A DNA stretch of 55,125 nucleotides. Source: Candidatus Omnitrophota bacterium. GTDB lineage: Bacteria > Omnitrophota > Gorgyraeia > Duberdicusellales > 4484-171. The stretch's first letter is position 1; every line of letters begins with the position of its first letter. The translations under genes and the position numbers were made by a program. Below are positions 9,335 to 19,010 of the stretch, piece after piece. The stretch is from positions 1 to 55,125 of the forward strand of contig JAMXCX010000005.1 in assembly GCA_024542985.1 (NCBI GenBank), given 5' to 3'. The notes beneath the pieces were generated by a model. It saw only the letters and a list, made by a program, of their open reading frames with translations. It ran no database searches and was not told the origin of the DNA.

Positions 9335-10087
9335 TTAATCGCCCGCTTTCTTGCATAAAAAGATATATGATTTTGGGTAAATAAGATTTAAAAAGTTAAT
9401 CATCATATCGGTAAATGCTGCCTTCTCCATCCGTCTTACAACTCTTTTCATCAACTGTTCAATTTTATCCCAGCATGATTCCTTTGGAATAGTTTCATAT
9501 TTATCATATCTTCGGTCGCAATCGCTAAATCTTTGAGAAAATATTGCTTCTATAGTATAAATTACTGCCCATTCAGAATAGTAATTCATTATTTTTACGA
9601 TCTCAAAGCCGTATTTGCCTAACAACTCCTTGGTTTCCTTTAGCTTGAATCTTTGAACGTGGCCGCTGAATTTCATAAAATCTTTATTAAAAAACGTAAT
9701 TACTGCCACTACCCACCACACCGGAATGGTAAGTATTAGCATACCCTCTTTTTTTAAAATATACTGGGCTTCATCAAAAACCGCTTCTACATTATCTATG
9801 TGTTCAATTAGTTCAGAAAAAATTACTATATTAAAACTTCTTTGTTTAAAAGGTATTTGTGCTGCCGAGGCTACACAAAAATCAACTTTATTTTCACCAA
9901 CTTCTTGTCTATGTAATAAATTAGCCTTTGCTTTTTTTAATAAACCCCTAGATATATCTATGCCTACTACATACTTAAATTTTTTTTGTAACTCGGCGAT
10001 TAAAAAACCGTTGCCGCAACCAACATCAAGAATTTTAGCAGATGCGGTTACGGGCAAACCTGATATAATGTCATCCAGTTTAGACAT
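9335..10087 (-). CDS. Class I SAM-dependent methyltransferase (Methyltransf_11 type)
   Basis: A 250-residue Rossmann-fold methyltransferase. Motif I is KILDVGCGNG at about residues 18-27, the ribose-binding acidic position is in VVGIDIS, and the motif IV region reads FNIVIFSELIEHIDNVEAVFDEA. The pattern LEKEGMLILTIPVWWVV-like after that is typical of small-molecule or glycan methyltransferases rather than RNA enzymes. It is placed between two GT4 genes, so methylation of a sugar residue in the exported glycan is the likely role. That is context inference, because the sequence does not show the acceptor. Confidence 0.85.
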   Translation of the reverse strand: MSKLDDIISGLPVTASAKILDVGCGNGFLIAELQKKFKYVVGIDISRGLLKKAKANLLHRQEVGENKVDFCVASAAQIPFKQRSFNIVIFSELIEHIDNVEAVFDEAQYILKKEGMLILTIPVWWVVAVITFFNKDFMKFSGHVQRFKLKETKELLGKYGFEIVKIMNYYSEWAVIYTIEAIFSQRFSDCDRRYDKYETIPKESCWDKIEQLMKRVVRRMEKAAFTDMMINFLNLIYPKSYIFLCKKAGD

Positions 10088-10114
10088 ATGGTATTTTTCT
10101 CGATGGCCGTAACA

Positions 10115-11308
10115 TTATTTTCTGTGTTGTTTTGTAACAAATTGGTATATCATCAAGCGTTTCTTAACTATTGAGGCTATCGTAAATTTTTCTCTAGCTA
10201 ACTCTCGGGCTTTCTTGCCCATTTGTTCTCTTTTGGCTCCATCTGTAATTAAATTGCTTATTGCTTTTGCTAATCCGTGGGTGTCGTTGGGCTGAACCAG
10301 TATCCCGGTAACGCCATTAACAACTAATTCCGGGATCCCACCGGTATTAGCAGCAATTACTGGTTTTCCCGCAGCCATTGCCTCATAAATTGTATAGGGC
10401 GAATTATCCCATACTGAGGGAACTACCACAATATCTGCTTGGACGAGATAACGAAATAAGGTCTCTTGGGGGGTAAATAAATGTATTGCAACTTTAGTAG
10501 CTATACCCTGTTTTTGAAAGTATTCCCCAAGACTTTCTTTGGTGATTTCTTTTGAGTCAGCACCAAAAAGTAAAAACCGAACAGCATCATGTTCTTTTAA
10601 AACTAAAGGAATGGCTGCTCTAAGAATATCAAGTCCTTTTCGCTTTTCGAGCCTACCAGCGTAATAAATAATTTTTTCTCGTTTTGTGTTTACATTATTA
10701 ACAGTCAATAGACACTCATCAATTGGGTAAGGAATAACTGTTATCTTTCTATTGGGGATAGCAAATTCACAGACGATTTCTTCTTTTAAAAAATGAGAAG
10801 GTGAAGTAATGCAAGAAGCGTTCTTCATGAACCGGCCTTCTAAACACCGTTGCCATTTATCTAGAGCGGTAATTGTTTCTGCGCAATATTTCTTAAATGT
10901 AAAATTGCTGCCGTGCAAATGGATGAGGTATGGCAGCTTCAATTGCCAGGAAAAGAGAAAATTTGCTGTCTCAGAAAATTCTACCAAATCCAGTTTATAC
11001 TCCCTGTGGATTCTTCTTATTTCCTCATTAACCAGAAAAAAAAACTCAAGAAGATATGCTATATGTGCTATTGACTTTCCTAAAAAAGGAATTTTCGAAA
11101 TATACCAAGACCACCTTGCGGCCTTAGTTCTTCTTACTAAAACACCTTCATCAATAAATTCACTTGGCTCATCAGTAAAGTATTTAGAAATTACAAAAGC
11201 TTTATGCCCCTGCTTTACCAATGCTTTAGCTATTAGCTGTACATATGTTCCGGCTCCTCCGCCGGAATTTTTTGCCGGATAACCGGTTTCAACAAAACAA
11301 ATATTCAT
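10115..11308 (-). CDS. GT4-family glycosyltransferase
   Basis: A 397-residue GT-B enzyme. It opens MNICFVETGYPAKNSGGGAGTYVQLIAKAL (glycine-rich acceptor loop). The donor domain starts IIYYAGRLEKRKGLDILRAAI. The usual E-x7-E pair appears as D-x7-E (WDNSPYTIYEAMAAGKPVIAANTGGIPELV), a conservative swap at the first acidic position. The segment following LPYLIHLHGSNFTFKKY is typical of WbcZ/WcaL-like members. It lies 27 bp upstream of the methyltransferase gene. The sugar is unknown. Confidence 0.88.
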   Translation of the reverse strand: MNICFVETGYPAKNSGGGAGTYVQLIAKALVKQGHKAFVISKYFTDEPSEFIDEGVLVRRTKAARWSWYISKIPFLGKSIAHIAYLLEFFFLVNEEIRRIHREYKLDLVEFSETANFLFSWQLKLPYLIHLHGSNFTFKKYCAETITALDKWQRCLEGRFMKNASCITSPSHFLKEEIVCEFAIPNRKITVIPYPIDECLLTVNNVNTKREKIIYYAGRLEKRKGLDILRAAIPLVLKEHDAVRFLLFGADSKEITKESLGEYFQKQGIATKVAIHLFTPQETLFRYLVQADIVVVPSVWDNSPYTIYEAMAAGKPVIAANTGGIPELVVNGVTGILVQPNDTHGLAKAISNLITDGAKREQMGKKARELAREKFTIASIVKKRLMIYQFVTKQHRK

Positions 11309-11373
11309 AATGATTGTTTCTTGCCCACTGTTATTTTGGAAATTCTATTCGATCCGCAGGAATGTTGAAATAT

Positions 11374-12519
11374 TTATTGTGCCCGGAGTTGTTCAATGAA
11401 GGTGATATACTTATCGGTGATCTTCTTGACATTAAAATTATCCATAACATAAGTCCTAGCTGCTTTACCAACGACAGACCTTAGCTCCGGGTTTTCTATT
11501 AACTCTTTAAGGTAACGATACCACTCCTGGTCTGTGTAAGCGAAGTAACCGGTTTTACCGTGCTGAATTACCAGTTTGTCTGACTCCGTAGGGGTGCAGA
11601 CTACAGGCAGACCAGCTACCATATAGGTTACCACCTTGTTCGAACACTTACGCTGCTGCCATTTATCCTGCTGTGGCTTAATAACCACGCCGATATCCGC
11701 CTGAGCAAGCATTTTCTGCCAATGATGAAATTTCCACTTTACATACCGTATAATTCCTTCTGTTCTGGACTCACAATTCGTGCTATACACGAACTTGATA
11801 TCGCGCTGTGTCTCTTCCTGTATTCTCTTCAAAATAGGACGCAGCTTTTTCATGCAGCCGCTGTTGCCAATATACCCTTGCCAAATAACCGTAAGGTGTT
11901 TTCTCCTTTTATAACGGCAGTGCGCTTTATTGATAATCGGGTGTTCGATTAAAACAACGCTTTTATCAAACGGCTCCATATCTTTTACATGCAAAGGGCT
12001 CGATGCGATGATTCCATCCATTAATCGAATGAAATCGGGATTTTCGTGATACTTAAGGCTGCTTTCTTCCGTACAGGCAGGATTATCGACTATATCGAAT
12101 ATAAACATCTTTCCTTGTTTTTTCTGCTGCTCGATTATCGGGTAATATTCTGAGTTGAACTCCTTAACAATAATGCTTATGTCAAACTTAGCAAGCTCTT
12201 GCGGCTCAAAAAATATATCTGCCGAATATTTACTACTCGTTTTGTTGATCTGATCAACAATGGGGTCCACGCGCCACTTTTGGACACTCAAATCGTATCT
12301 GTCTCTCACAATAGGACCAAAACCTATCTTTATTTTTCGAGTGAATTTGTTGCGTATTTTTACTGAAAAATACCATAATAAACTTATTCTTGTTGCTATA
12401 TATATTATCCTAAAAAATTTTTCCTTTTTTGTGTAGTTGAGAGTCTTGCGCAAAATCCAAAACCGCATCCATGGCTCATACTTTTTCGTTAAAAATCTCC
12501 AAAATCGTCTACTCTTCAT
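11374..12519 (-). CDS. Diverged GT-B (GT4-like) glycosyltransferase
   Basis: A 381-residue protein with a basic, hydrophobic N-terminal segment (about 1-60). It then has SADIFFEPQELAKFDISIIVK and a GT-B C-terminal domain. The donor-side pattern is QADIGVVIKP and KCSNKVVTYMVAGLPVVCTPTESDKLVIQHGKTGYFA, which keeps the GLPVV and G-x-TG signature. It lacks a clear E-x7-E pair because Lys/Cys/Ser occupy the region. The first domain is diverged from ordinary GT4 proteins. The next gene upstream ends 12 bp away, so it is probably in the same transcript. Confidence 0.72.
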   Translation of the reverse strand: MKSRRFWRFLTKKYEPWMRFWILRKTLNYTKKEKFFRIIYIATRISLLWYFSVKIRNKFTRKIKIGFGPIVRDRYDLSVQKWRVDPIVDQINKTSSKYSADIFFEPQELAKFDISIIVKEFNSEYYPIIEQQKKQGKMFIFDIVDNPACTEESSLKYHENPDFIRLMDGIIASSPLHVKDMEPFDKSVVLIEHPIINKAHCRYKRRKHLTVIWQGYIGNSGCMKKLRPILKRIQEETQRDIKFVYSTNCESRTEGIIRYVKWKFHHWQKMLAQADIGVVIKPQQDKWQQRKCSNKVVTYMVAGLPVVCTPTESDKLVIQHGKTGYFAYTDQEWYRYLKELIENPELRSVVGKAARTYVMDNFNVKKITDKYITFIEQLRAQ

Positions 12520-12531
12520 GTTTTTACTCTA

Positions 12532-13824
12532 TTAACAACGAGGAAAAAGTTTAAAGATAAAAAATGACTTTTTTAGTCTGGCGCTATTTACAAGGACTTT
12601 GGGACCTAATAAGCCAAAAATCACTAACCGCCAAAAGTACTTTTTCAGTACCAACGAAGGTGTCAGCCGGAAAGCTCCAAAAATATGGCGGCAAACGGCC
12701 TTTCTATTTTTTTGTTTGAAGCCTTCATCGGCTCTCTTAAGCTCTCTGGCGGCATACAAGGCCTTCCAAAAATGTGACGGCAAACACACCAAAGATTTTA
12801 ATCTCATTTCCAGCTGCTCAATCTCAGTTAAAAAATTACCCAGATCTCTGCTGCTTGAAAGAAATCCCATTGTCCAACTCGTAACAACCCTGGCTGTTTT
12901 TTTTGTAAAAAATCTCTTAGCTATTGCTGCCCGAAAATGTTCAACAACCTTACTGGTTTCATTGACCCGTAAATACGTAAACCCTGCCATCATATGCATA
13001 AACCCTAAGGCTTTATCCAAGTATGCTTTTGATATAGACTGATCTGAAAAATCAGTAAGTAACTCAATTAGCTCCTCCCAGTACTTGTACTGTGAAAGGC
13101 CGGTTTTTGCTGCTTCATGCTGCCTGGCGCATCCTAAAACTTCGGGGATATATGTGTTCGGGTATCGTGTAATGATTTTGAGCCATAAATCATAATCCAT
13201 GACATACTGCAGCCGTTTGTCCAAATAGCCAATAGACTCTATCGCGGCTTTGCGAAAAAACGAACTCGTCTGCTGGATAAAGCTGCCCATTAACATATCT
13301 TGCAGGCTGATTTTGTGGCTCTTCCATCTACAGATCAATGCACTATTTTCATCTATAAGCATGATATCACCGTGCACAAGCGCTAACTCAGGGTTGTCCT
13401 CTAATACAACTGAAGCCTTTTTAAATGCATCTGGATAATATATGTCATCAGAATTAATCCACGCTAAAATAGTTCCTTTTGCCATAACAAAACCTTTGTT
13501 GATAGCGTCGGTTTGCCCCTCGTCGGGCTCCGTTCTCCAATGCGCCAACCAAGGTTCATATTTTTTAATAATTTCTATTGAGGCGTCGGTAGAGCCTCCG
13601 TCAAGAATAATATATTCTAAGTTAGGATATCCTTGCAACAACACCGAACGCATGGTCTCCTCAATAAACTGCGCATAGTTATAGTTTGGCGTAACCACGG
13701 TTATCTTGGGCCAAGGCTTTCCCTTAGGCGTTACATCAGGAAGCTGGCTGCTTTCCTCGGTCCAGGGCCAGCCGGTTTTGCCTTCAGGCGGAGGCGGTAG
13801 TTCTTTTAGGGTTGGGCAACGCAT
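12532..13824 (-). CDS. Family 2 glycosyltransferase (WcaA-like) with C-terminal helical extension
   Basis: A 430-residue protein. A proline-rich leader (residues 1-40, LKELPPPPEGKTGWPW) precedes a GT-A domain with ITVVTPNYNYAQFIEETMRSVL, YIILDGGSTD and the metal motif NSDD at 124-127. The stretch EPDEGQTDAINKGF is highly typical of cellulose-synthase-like GT2 proteins that use hexose donors. After about residue 260 the protein has a helical tail of unknown role with a hydrophobic last segment (LVIFGLLGPKVLV). Start is ATG 13824. It lies between a GT8-like and a GT-B gene. Confidence 0.86.
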   Translation of the reverse strand: MRCPTLKELPPPPEGKTGWPWTEESSQLPDVTPKGKPWPKITVVTPNYNYAQFIEETMRSVLLQGYPNLEYIILDGGSTDASIEIIKKYEPWLAHWRTEPDEGQTDAINKGFVMAKGTILAWINSDDIYYPDAFKKASVVLEDNPELALVHGDIMLIDENSALICRWKSHKISLQDMLMGSFIQQTSSFFRKAAIESIGYLDKRLQYVMDYDLWLKIITRYPNTYIPEVLGCARQHEAAKTGLSQYKYWEELIELLTDFSDQSISKAYLDKALGFMHMMAGFTYLRVNETSKVVEHFRAAIAKRFFTKKTARVVTSWTMGFLSSSRDLGNFLTEIEQLEMRLKSLVCLPSHFWKALYAARELKRADEGFKQKNRKAVCRHIFGAFRLTPSLVLKKYFWRLVIFGLLGPKVLVNSARLKKSFFIFKLFPRC

Positions 13825-13840
13825 CGAAAAAGACTTTTTA

Positions 13841-14905
13841 TCATTTTTGATTTTTTTTACGTTTTACGCTTTTCTTTATTTTTTTCTTGATTGCCCTGGG
13901 AATCAACAACTTTAAGAATGCCAAGAATAGCACCCCTATTTTACCCCAAAGAGTTAAATCCGGACTTAACCAAAGTTTGTTAGAATTAATTATTACTTCT
14001 TTTTCCTGAATATTTTTCTTGAAAGCTTCGTGCAATTTGGCATAACGGCATTCAAATTGTTTCCAATAACTATGCTTATGGACAATAAGCAATTTTCCAT
14101 GGTTCTCAAATAATAACGCTGCACTTTCTTCCAATCCGCGCTTATTTTTACTGCCTAAGCTCATCGCCCCAAAATGGAAAAATATGAGTGGGTACTTGTT
14201 ATTGACAAAAAGTTTGTCATCTTTTTTTATAATATGCCTCTCATGCGTGTTCCACCAAGCAACATTTAAACCGGGATGTTTTAAGATACCAATATGCTCA
14301 AACAATATCGGTGCTAGATCCATCCATTTTTGATCAACCCATAAGCCATTCTCTGGTTGCCTTCTACATTGATGTAGCATTTTTCTCTCCCACCAATCGA
14401 GTAAGTCAAAAGCTGAATCTGATCGCTTCACCCCTATAAATCCAAGATTGCATAGTCCATATTTTAAGAATAACTCTTCGTCAATAATTTGTTTATCTTT
14501 CATCGGTTTAATTATATGGGGTGTAAGCACAACGTCAAATTTGTCTAAAGCCTCAAATGCCGGAGTTAATTTATCAAAAACAGCGATGTCAGGATCGAGA
14601 TAAATTACTTTCATGAGATTTTTATTAGTTCTGAATAAATATTTAAAAAAACTCGGTTTTATGGCTGTATTTAGTTCTACGATGTCGTAATTCCTGGTTT
14701 TCTCCTCAAAATACGGAATGTTTGTTTTGTTTATCTCTATGATTTCAAAAGAACTAAACTCAGATAAATCAATATTACATTCAATGACATCGACAAGCCC
14801 GATAATGAACCTCAGATTAGGGTTGAATTTAAGAAGAGAGTCGCCAAGAATTTTTGCATAAGCTAAATAATTAATTGAGCACAATGTAAAAATGCATGTC
14901 TCCAT
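13841..14905 (-). CDS. GT8-like glycosyltransferase
   Basis: A 354-residue protein. It starts METCIFTLCSINYLAYAKILGDSLL, which matches the opening of GT8-like nucleotide-sugar transferases, and carries VIYLDPDIAVF with the DxD-type site at Asp104 and Asp106. The segment LWVDQKWMDLAPILF, then GLNVAWWNTHER, is often found in these proteins from capsule and O-antigen loci. A basic C-terminus (IKKKIKKSVKRKK) suggests membrane contact. A GGAG sequence lies close upstream of ATG 14905. The donor is unknown. Confidence 0.8.
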   Translation of the reverse strand: METCIFTLCSINYLAYAKILGDSLLKFNPNLRFIIGLVDVIECNIDLSEFSSFEIIEINKTNIPYFEEKTRNYDIVELNTAIKPSFFKYLFRTNKNLMKVIYLDPDIAVFDKLTPAFEALDKFDVVLTPHIIKPMKDKQIIDEELFLKYGLCNLGFIGVKRSDSAFDLLDWWERKMLHQCRRQPENGLWVDQKWMDLAPILFEHIGILKHPGLNVAWWNTHERHIIKKDDKLFVNNKYPLIFFHFGAMSLGSKNKRGLEESAALLFENHGKLLIVHKHSYWKQFECRYAKLHEAFKKNIQEKEVIINSNKLWLSPDLTLWGKIGVLFLAFLKLLIPRAIKKKIKKSVKRKKNQK

Positions 14906-15008
14906 TCTCCATCTCCTAATTTAACCTAACACCAAAATAAGCCACAACACCTGTTGTCTAAGCCTAGACACCCCTTTGGGCAACAACCCGAGCCCCGTCC
15001 TTTTTGTC

Positions 15009-16136
15009 TCAGCTTGAACTCTCCAGCAACGCGACGTAATCTTCTATCATCCCCTCGGAACTATACAAGCTTTCAGCCCGTTTTCTTCCTTCCTGCCCCA
15101 TTTTTTTCGTTAACTCTTCATGCTCAATCAAATGTTTTACTTTCTGTGCTAAACTTACTACATCGCCTTTGGTAACCAAAAACCCGGTAATTCCATCCTC
15201 AATTATTTCAGGGATGGCGCCTGAATTATAAGCAACTACTGCTTTACCCGCTGCCATTGCCTCAACAACAGTTAACCCAAAAGGCTCATCCCATAAGGGC
15301 GGCACAACGACTACATAAGCTTCTTCCATTAACCCTAAAGCCGCACTCCTGGGAATTTTCGGAAACCCTTTAACAAATTCGTCACCGCTATACCCCAAGG
15401 CGGTGAATTTAATTTCGGTTCCGAAATGTTTCCTTAATTTTCTGGCCATATCTAAAAAATGAGCTAAGCCCTTCTGCTCTTCGTCATAGCCGCACGGATA
15501 AAAAACTATCTTTTCTTGATTATTCCAGGGAGCGTGATTTACGTCATTTAAATTTATTCCGTGTCGAACCTTATAGACATTTTTATATTCGGCTAAAGAA
15601 AGCCTTTTTTTTACAAATATGCTAGGTACCAGTATGGCCTTGGCCTTGCTCAATACAGCAAAGACGCTTAAAAACTTAAAATAGTTTAAGGCATTGACAA
15701 TAATTGTTTTAGTTGAATACCTAAAACCGCACATGTGCCGTACGCACTTCAAAAAAGAAGACCCTTCGCAAACACCTTGATTTTTTATGTAAAAATACCA
15801 TAAATAACAAATAGGCCAATAGATGTTTACTGAAACCACAAAGGGAATTTTTAATTTCAAAGATGCTAAATAAATAGAGCAATCGTAATCATAAAAACCC
15901 AGCACTATGTCGGGTTTTTCGCGCTTGAGGAGAGCGATATAAAAATTATAGGCTTTATCGTTACTATAATCGTAACGTAAAACGTCTTTTAGGCCCACTT
16001 TATTGCTTCTCATCGCGCCGTAAGATGCGACTACAAAACCCCGTTCTCTGAGGCCATTAACAATAGTATGGGCAACAAGTGGTTCTCCGCCAAACCAACG
16101 CGAATCAAGAACCGCCCCAACTACTAAAATTTTCAT
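15009..16136 (-). CDS. GT4-family glycosyltransferase
   Basis: A 375-residue GT-B enzyme. It begins MKILVVGAVLDSRWFGGEPLVAHTIV, has PDIVLGFYDYDCSIYLA in the acceptor domain and IVFYPCGYDEEQKGLAHFLDMA at the start of the donor domain. It shows WDEPFGLTVVEAMAAGKAVVAYNSGAIPEII with a full E-x7-E. Length and layout are normal for the family. A 31-bp spacer separates it from the GT2-radical SAM gene upstream. Downstream, a roughly 100-bp spacer to the next gene holds a small palindrome (GTCTA-GGCT-TAGAC on the minus strand). Substrate is unknown. Confidence 0.9.
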   Translation of the reverse strand: MKILVVGAVLDSRWFGGEPLVAHTIVNGLRERGFVVASYGAMRSNKVGLKDVLRYDYSNDKAYNFYIALLKREKPDIVLGFYDYDCSIYLASLKLKIPFVVSVNIYWPICYLWYFYIKNQGVCEGSSFLKCVRHMCGFRYSTKTIIVNALNYFKFLSVFAVLSKAKAILVPSIFVKKRLSLAEYKNVYKVRHGINLNDVNHAPWNNQEKIVFYPCGYDEEQKGLAHFLDMARKLRKHFGTEIKFTALGYSGDEFVKGFPKIPRSAALGLMEEAYVVVVPPLWDEPFGLTVVEAMAAGKAVVAYNSGAIPEIIEDGITGFLVTKGDVVSLAQKVKHLIEHEELTKKMGQEGRKRAESLYSSEGMIEDYVALLESSS

Positions 16137-16167
16137 AAATATATAGTATTTTGGTTTTGATCTATTA

Positions 16168-18150
16168 TTACGAAAAGAGCTTTTTTAACATCTTCTTTAA
16201 TTTTTTATAAAGCTGTTGTAATATATAAATTGGTATTTCTACTCGATCGTGCTTCCATAATAGCCAAAGCATTCTTTGATGATATCGCCATTTAACCATA
16301 TGGGGAGGGATAAGAAGATGCAATTGTTTAATACGTGCTTCCCTAATAAAACGTTGTGTTACATTACGAGAACCTAGTTTGCGTCTCTTGCGTAAAGGTT
16401 TAATTGATGACAATGGTTCTACCTTATGTAAAAGAAGTGGGTCGGAGTTTTTTAAATATGGATAAGTGGTAATAAAATAATTTGGTGTATACACTAAATT
16501 ATTTTCTTTGTAGTAGCGATTTTCTATGGTGGGATTATGCTTTAAGGTATTGAAATACAGTGGGTCTCGAATGAGCATTCCGCCGCGTGGCTTTAGTTCG
16601 CCGTAACCGAATTCTCGATTGTATTGCTTGGGTATACCACTGCATATTAATTGTAAAGAGCATCGCTGACATGGCGGCGGATAATCATATCTTTCACGGC
16701 TTGCCCCTAATGCATAGTGAAGATAGTCATACTCACCTTGTAATGTGTGCCCTGCCTTAGAATCCCATTCCCACTTATCGAAAGGCAACTGTGGAAAATT
16801 CATGATATATGCTTCAAGTCCCGGAAATAGGCAAAACGGTGCATAGCGTAAGTGTGTTTCTATCTTTTTTGAAGTCAGCATCGAAATTGCTTCAGTAAGA
16901 TAAGATGCTGCTTTCCTATATTTTGCTTGAAAATTTTTACGATCGATATCAACCCACCCCTCGAAAGGATTAAACATGATAAGATTAACAACTTTTGGTT
17001 TGATTCCTAAAAACTCATTTGCCAAAACAGGAAGATTTTTATAATTAACTTCTGTGACAACCGTATTGGTTCGAAATGACAGACCAGATTCAATAATATT
17101 CTGAATACCTACCCTCATGGCTTTGTAACCGCCTGTTTTATCGACAAGATAATCATGCTCCGGTTGAAGTCCATGATATGAAACCAAAAAATCTTCTATC
17201 CCAGCTTGCTTTAAACTTTTGACTAATTCTTTAGTAAGTCTTTGGCCATGAGTTATAATCGTAGGCTTAAGTGCAATTTTATTGCAGTGTTCGACAAGTT
17301 TAACAATTTGTGGGTATATTGTTGGTTCTCCTCCTGTAATATCGACATGCGAATTGCTATAGAATTTTTTGAATCTATCACACTCTTCTCTAAGTTCTTT
17401 AATTGCTTTAAATTTCTTTGTGTGAGCAAATCTATAATAACAAAAAACGCAATTAATATCACATGCAAAACCTACATAAAGAACGCCGCGTCTTGTTAGC
17501 TTTCTTTCACCAAACCATTTATTCTTGAAATAATTGAAATTGCTATAGACTGGCTTGCGAAACAAATGGTGATGATACACCTCCGATTCGCCACAATAGA
17601 GAAGACGAAAACCATTCCTTCTTATTTGTAACGAAAAATCAGAATCTTCACACTGCGAACCTTTGTAGTTCGAATCAAATGAACAGTATTGAAGTATTTT
17701 TTTATTATAAAGGCAGCAGGTTCCCGACAACAGCTCAACAGTCCTTACGTAATTACATTGACCTTTGTCTTCCTGCCCCTGAGCTACTACTTTATCGTCT
17801 CCCCAAGGCGCGGTAAACACCATTTCTGCCGCAAATATTTTTTTTTGCGGCGTAATAAGCTTGGCTTGTATCTGACCTATATCATCCTTGGCACAACTAA
17901 GCATCTTATCTAGCCATCCAGAAGTCACTTCAATGTCGTCGTCCACAGTAACAAACCAAGAAGAAACCACCTGAGATAATGCAATGTTTCTATTTTCTGC
18001 AGCGCTTCTTTTGCCTTCTATCACAATCACTCTATGCGGTATGTTGGCGGTGTGTTCCTGAATACTTTCCAAACATTTCTCTAGCAGCGGCGTAGGCTCA
18101 TAGCATATGACGAAAATATCTATGGGCTCTCTTTGAAACTCAGCAATCAT
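16168..18150 (-). CDS. GT2 glycosyltransferase fused to a radical SAM domain
   Basis: A 660-residue two-domain protein. Residues 1 to about 215 form a GT-A domain: IDIFVICYEPTPLLEKCLES, NRNIALSQ, the metal motif VDDDI at 69-73 and the late CEDSDFSLQIRRNG motif. Residues about 222-430 form a radical SAM core with the cluster motif Cys230-x3-Cys234-x2-Cys237 and GGEP at 273-276, which binds the SAM amino group. Cys440, Cys494, Cys497 and Cys503 lie further on and could bind an auxiliary cluster, as in SPASM/twitch domains. No frameshift is seen at the junction. The two halves probably act on the same glycan, one adding and one modifying a sugar. This is inference. It overlaps the upstream methyltransferase gene by 11 bp. 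Confidence 0.88.
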   Translation of the reverse strand: MIAEFQREPIDIFVICYEPTPLLEKCLESIQEHTANIPHRVIVIEGKRSAAENRNIALSQVVSSWFVTVDDDIEVTSGWLDKMLSCAKDDIGQIQAKLITPQKKIFAAEMVFTAPWGDDKVVAQGQEDKGQCNYVRTVELLSGTCCLYNKKILQYCSFDSNYKGSQCEDSDFSLQIRRNGFRLLYCGESEVYHHHLFRKPVYSNFNYFKNKWFGERKLTRRGVLYVGFACDINCVFCYYRFAHTKKFKAIKELREECDRFKKFYSNSHVDITGGEPTIYPQIVKLVEHCNKIALKPTIITHGQRLTKELVKSLKQAGIEDFLVSYHGLQPEHDYLVDKTGGYKAMRVGIQNIIESGLSFRTNTVVTEVNYKNLPVLANEFLGIKPKVVNLIMFNPFEGWVDIDRKNFQAKYRKAASYLTEAISMLTSKKIETHLRYAPFCLFPGLEAYIMNFPQLPFDKWEWDSKAGHTLQGEYDYLHYALGASRERYDYPPPCQRCSLQLICSGIPKQYNREFGYGELKPRGGMLIRDPLYFNTLKHNPTIENRYYKENNLVYTPNYFITTYPYLKNSDPLLLHKVEPLSSIKPLRKRRKLGSRNVTQRFIREARIKQLHLLIPPHMVKWRYHQRMLWLLWKHDRVEIPIYILQQLYKKLKKMLKKLFS

Positions 18151-18964
18151 GATGTATCTTATCTCCTTTTCGACTCATAACAAAACAAGTATCTGCAATT
18201 CTTATAAGCTTCAGGGTGCTTGATAACTCATTAAGATATTGAATAACACCTCGATGGTCTGGAAGCAGAGTATAATCATGCCATAGTATTATCCCTTCGG
18301 GATTAAGCATGCGAAAGGCATTTTCGCTATCTGATTTAACGTTATCGTATTGGTGGTTTCCGTCTATAATTATTAAATCCATACTGCCATAAAATCGGGT
18401 ATAATCGAAGGGCGCAGAATCACCGTAGAGTTGATTTATTTTATTCTCTAGGCTACTTCCCTGGTACTTTTCGCCAACGCTAAACGACATTCCAGTAATC
18501 GGCCCATCTTCCACAGGAAACAAGGTGTCTCCTCTTATTTCTGGTGGAAGATCTAACGTGTTTATCTCGCATCTATCAGGGCTATTCAGAGTTAAGTGCA
18601 GCGTGGTATTCCCCTTAAAAGTGCCAAACTCGAATATTTTTGACGGCTTGATATATTTACATATGGCACACACTGTTATAAGTTCATAAAGCGTTAATCC
18701 TCCTTCATCAGGATATTTACCGGGCATTATAAGCATGGGGATAGTTTTGATTTTAGGAAACAGTTCATCAAGCTCCGCATAGGGAATAATTTTCTTACAT
18801 TGCAGAATCTGCGAAGATACATGCGATGTATCATACTTAAGGATGGCATCCCCAATGGTTCGAAAAAAACGCCGAGTCTTGCGGGGCGCTATCAGTGGAT
18901 ATAAACCCAAATATTTTAAGAACACTTTCGCGCACTTAATAATCTTACGCGATTTACTCATCAT
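18140..18964 (-). CDS. Class I SAM-dependent methyltransferase (Methyltransf_24/CmcI-like)
   Basis: A methyltransferase of about 274 residues. Motif I is KIFEFGTFKGNTTLHLTLNSP. The acidic ribose position is in INTLDLPPE. The later motif MDLIIIDGNHQYDNVKSDSENAF, then LNPEGIILWHDYT, is the DGxHxY...HD pattern of Methyltransf_24/CmcI-type enzymes. I chose the ATG at 18964 (a second ATG follows at 18961) over an upstream in-frame TTG at 18991 that has no visible ribosome site. It directly follows wzt (about 46 bp) and overlaps the GT2-radical SAM gene. In ABC-exported O antigens a methyltransferase often caps the chain read by Wzt. That role is possible here. Confidence 0.82.
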   Translation of the reverse strand: MMSKSRKIIKCAKVFLKYLGLYPLIAPRKTRRFFRTIGDAILKYDTSHVSSQILQCKKIIPYAELDELFPKIKTIPMLIMPGKYPDEGGLTLYELITVCAICKYIKPSKIFEFGTFKGNTTLHLTLNSPDRCEINTLDLPPEIRGDTLFPVEDGPITGMSFSVGEKYQGSSLENKINQLYGDSAPFDYTRFYGSMDLIIIDGNHQYDNVKSDSENAFRMLNPEGIILWHDYTLLPDHRGVIQYLNELSSTLKLIRIADTCFVMSRKGDKIHHDC

Positions 18965-19010
18965 CCACTCTGTGATTTGTCTACCCAGCAAATTAGCTTA
19001 ATGATTTTAT

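Noticed and set aside
10809-11282. A 157-codon open frame on the plus strand
   Set aside because: It is antisense to a GT4 gene with complete donor and acceptor motifs. The peptide resembles no family.
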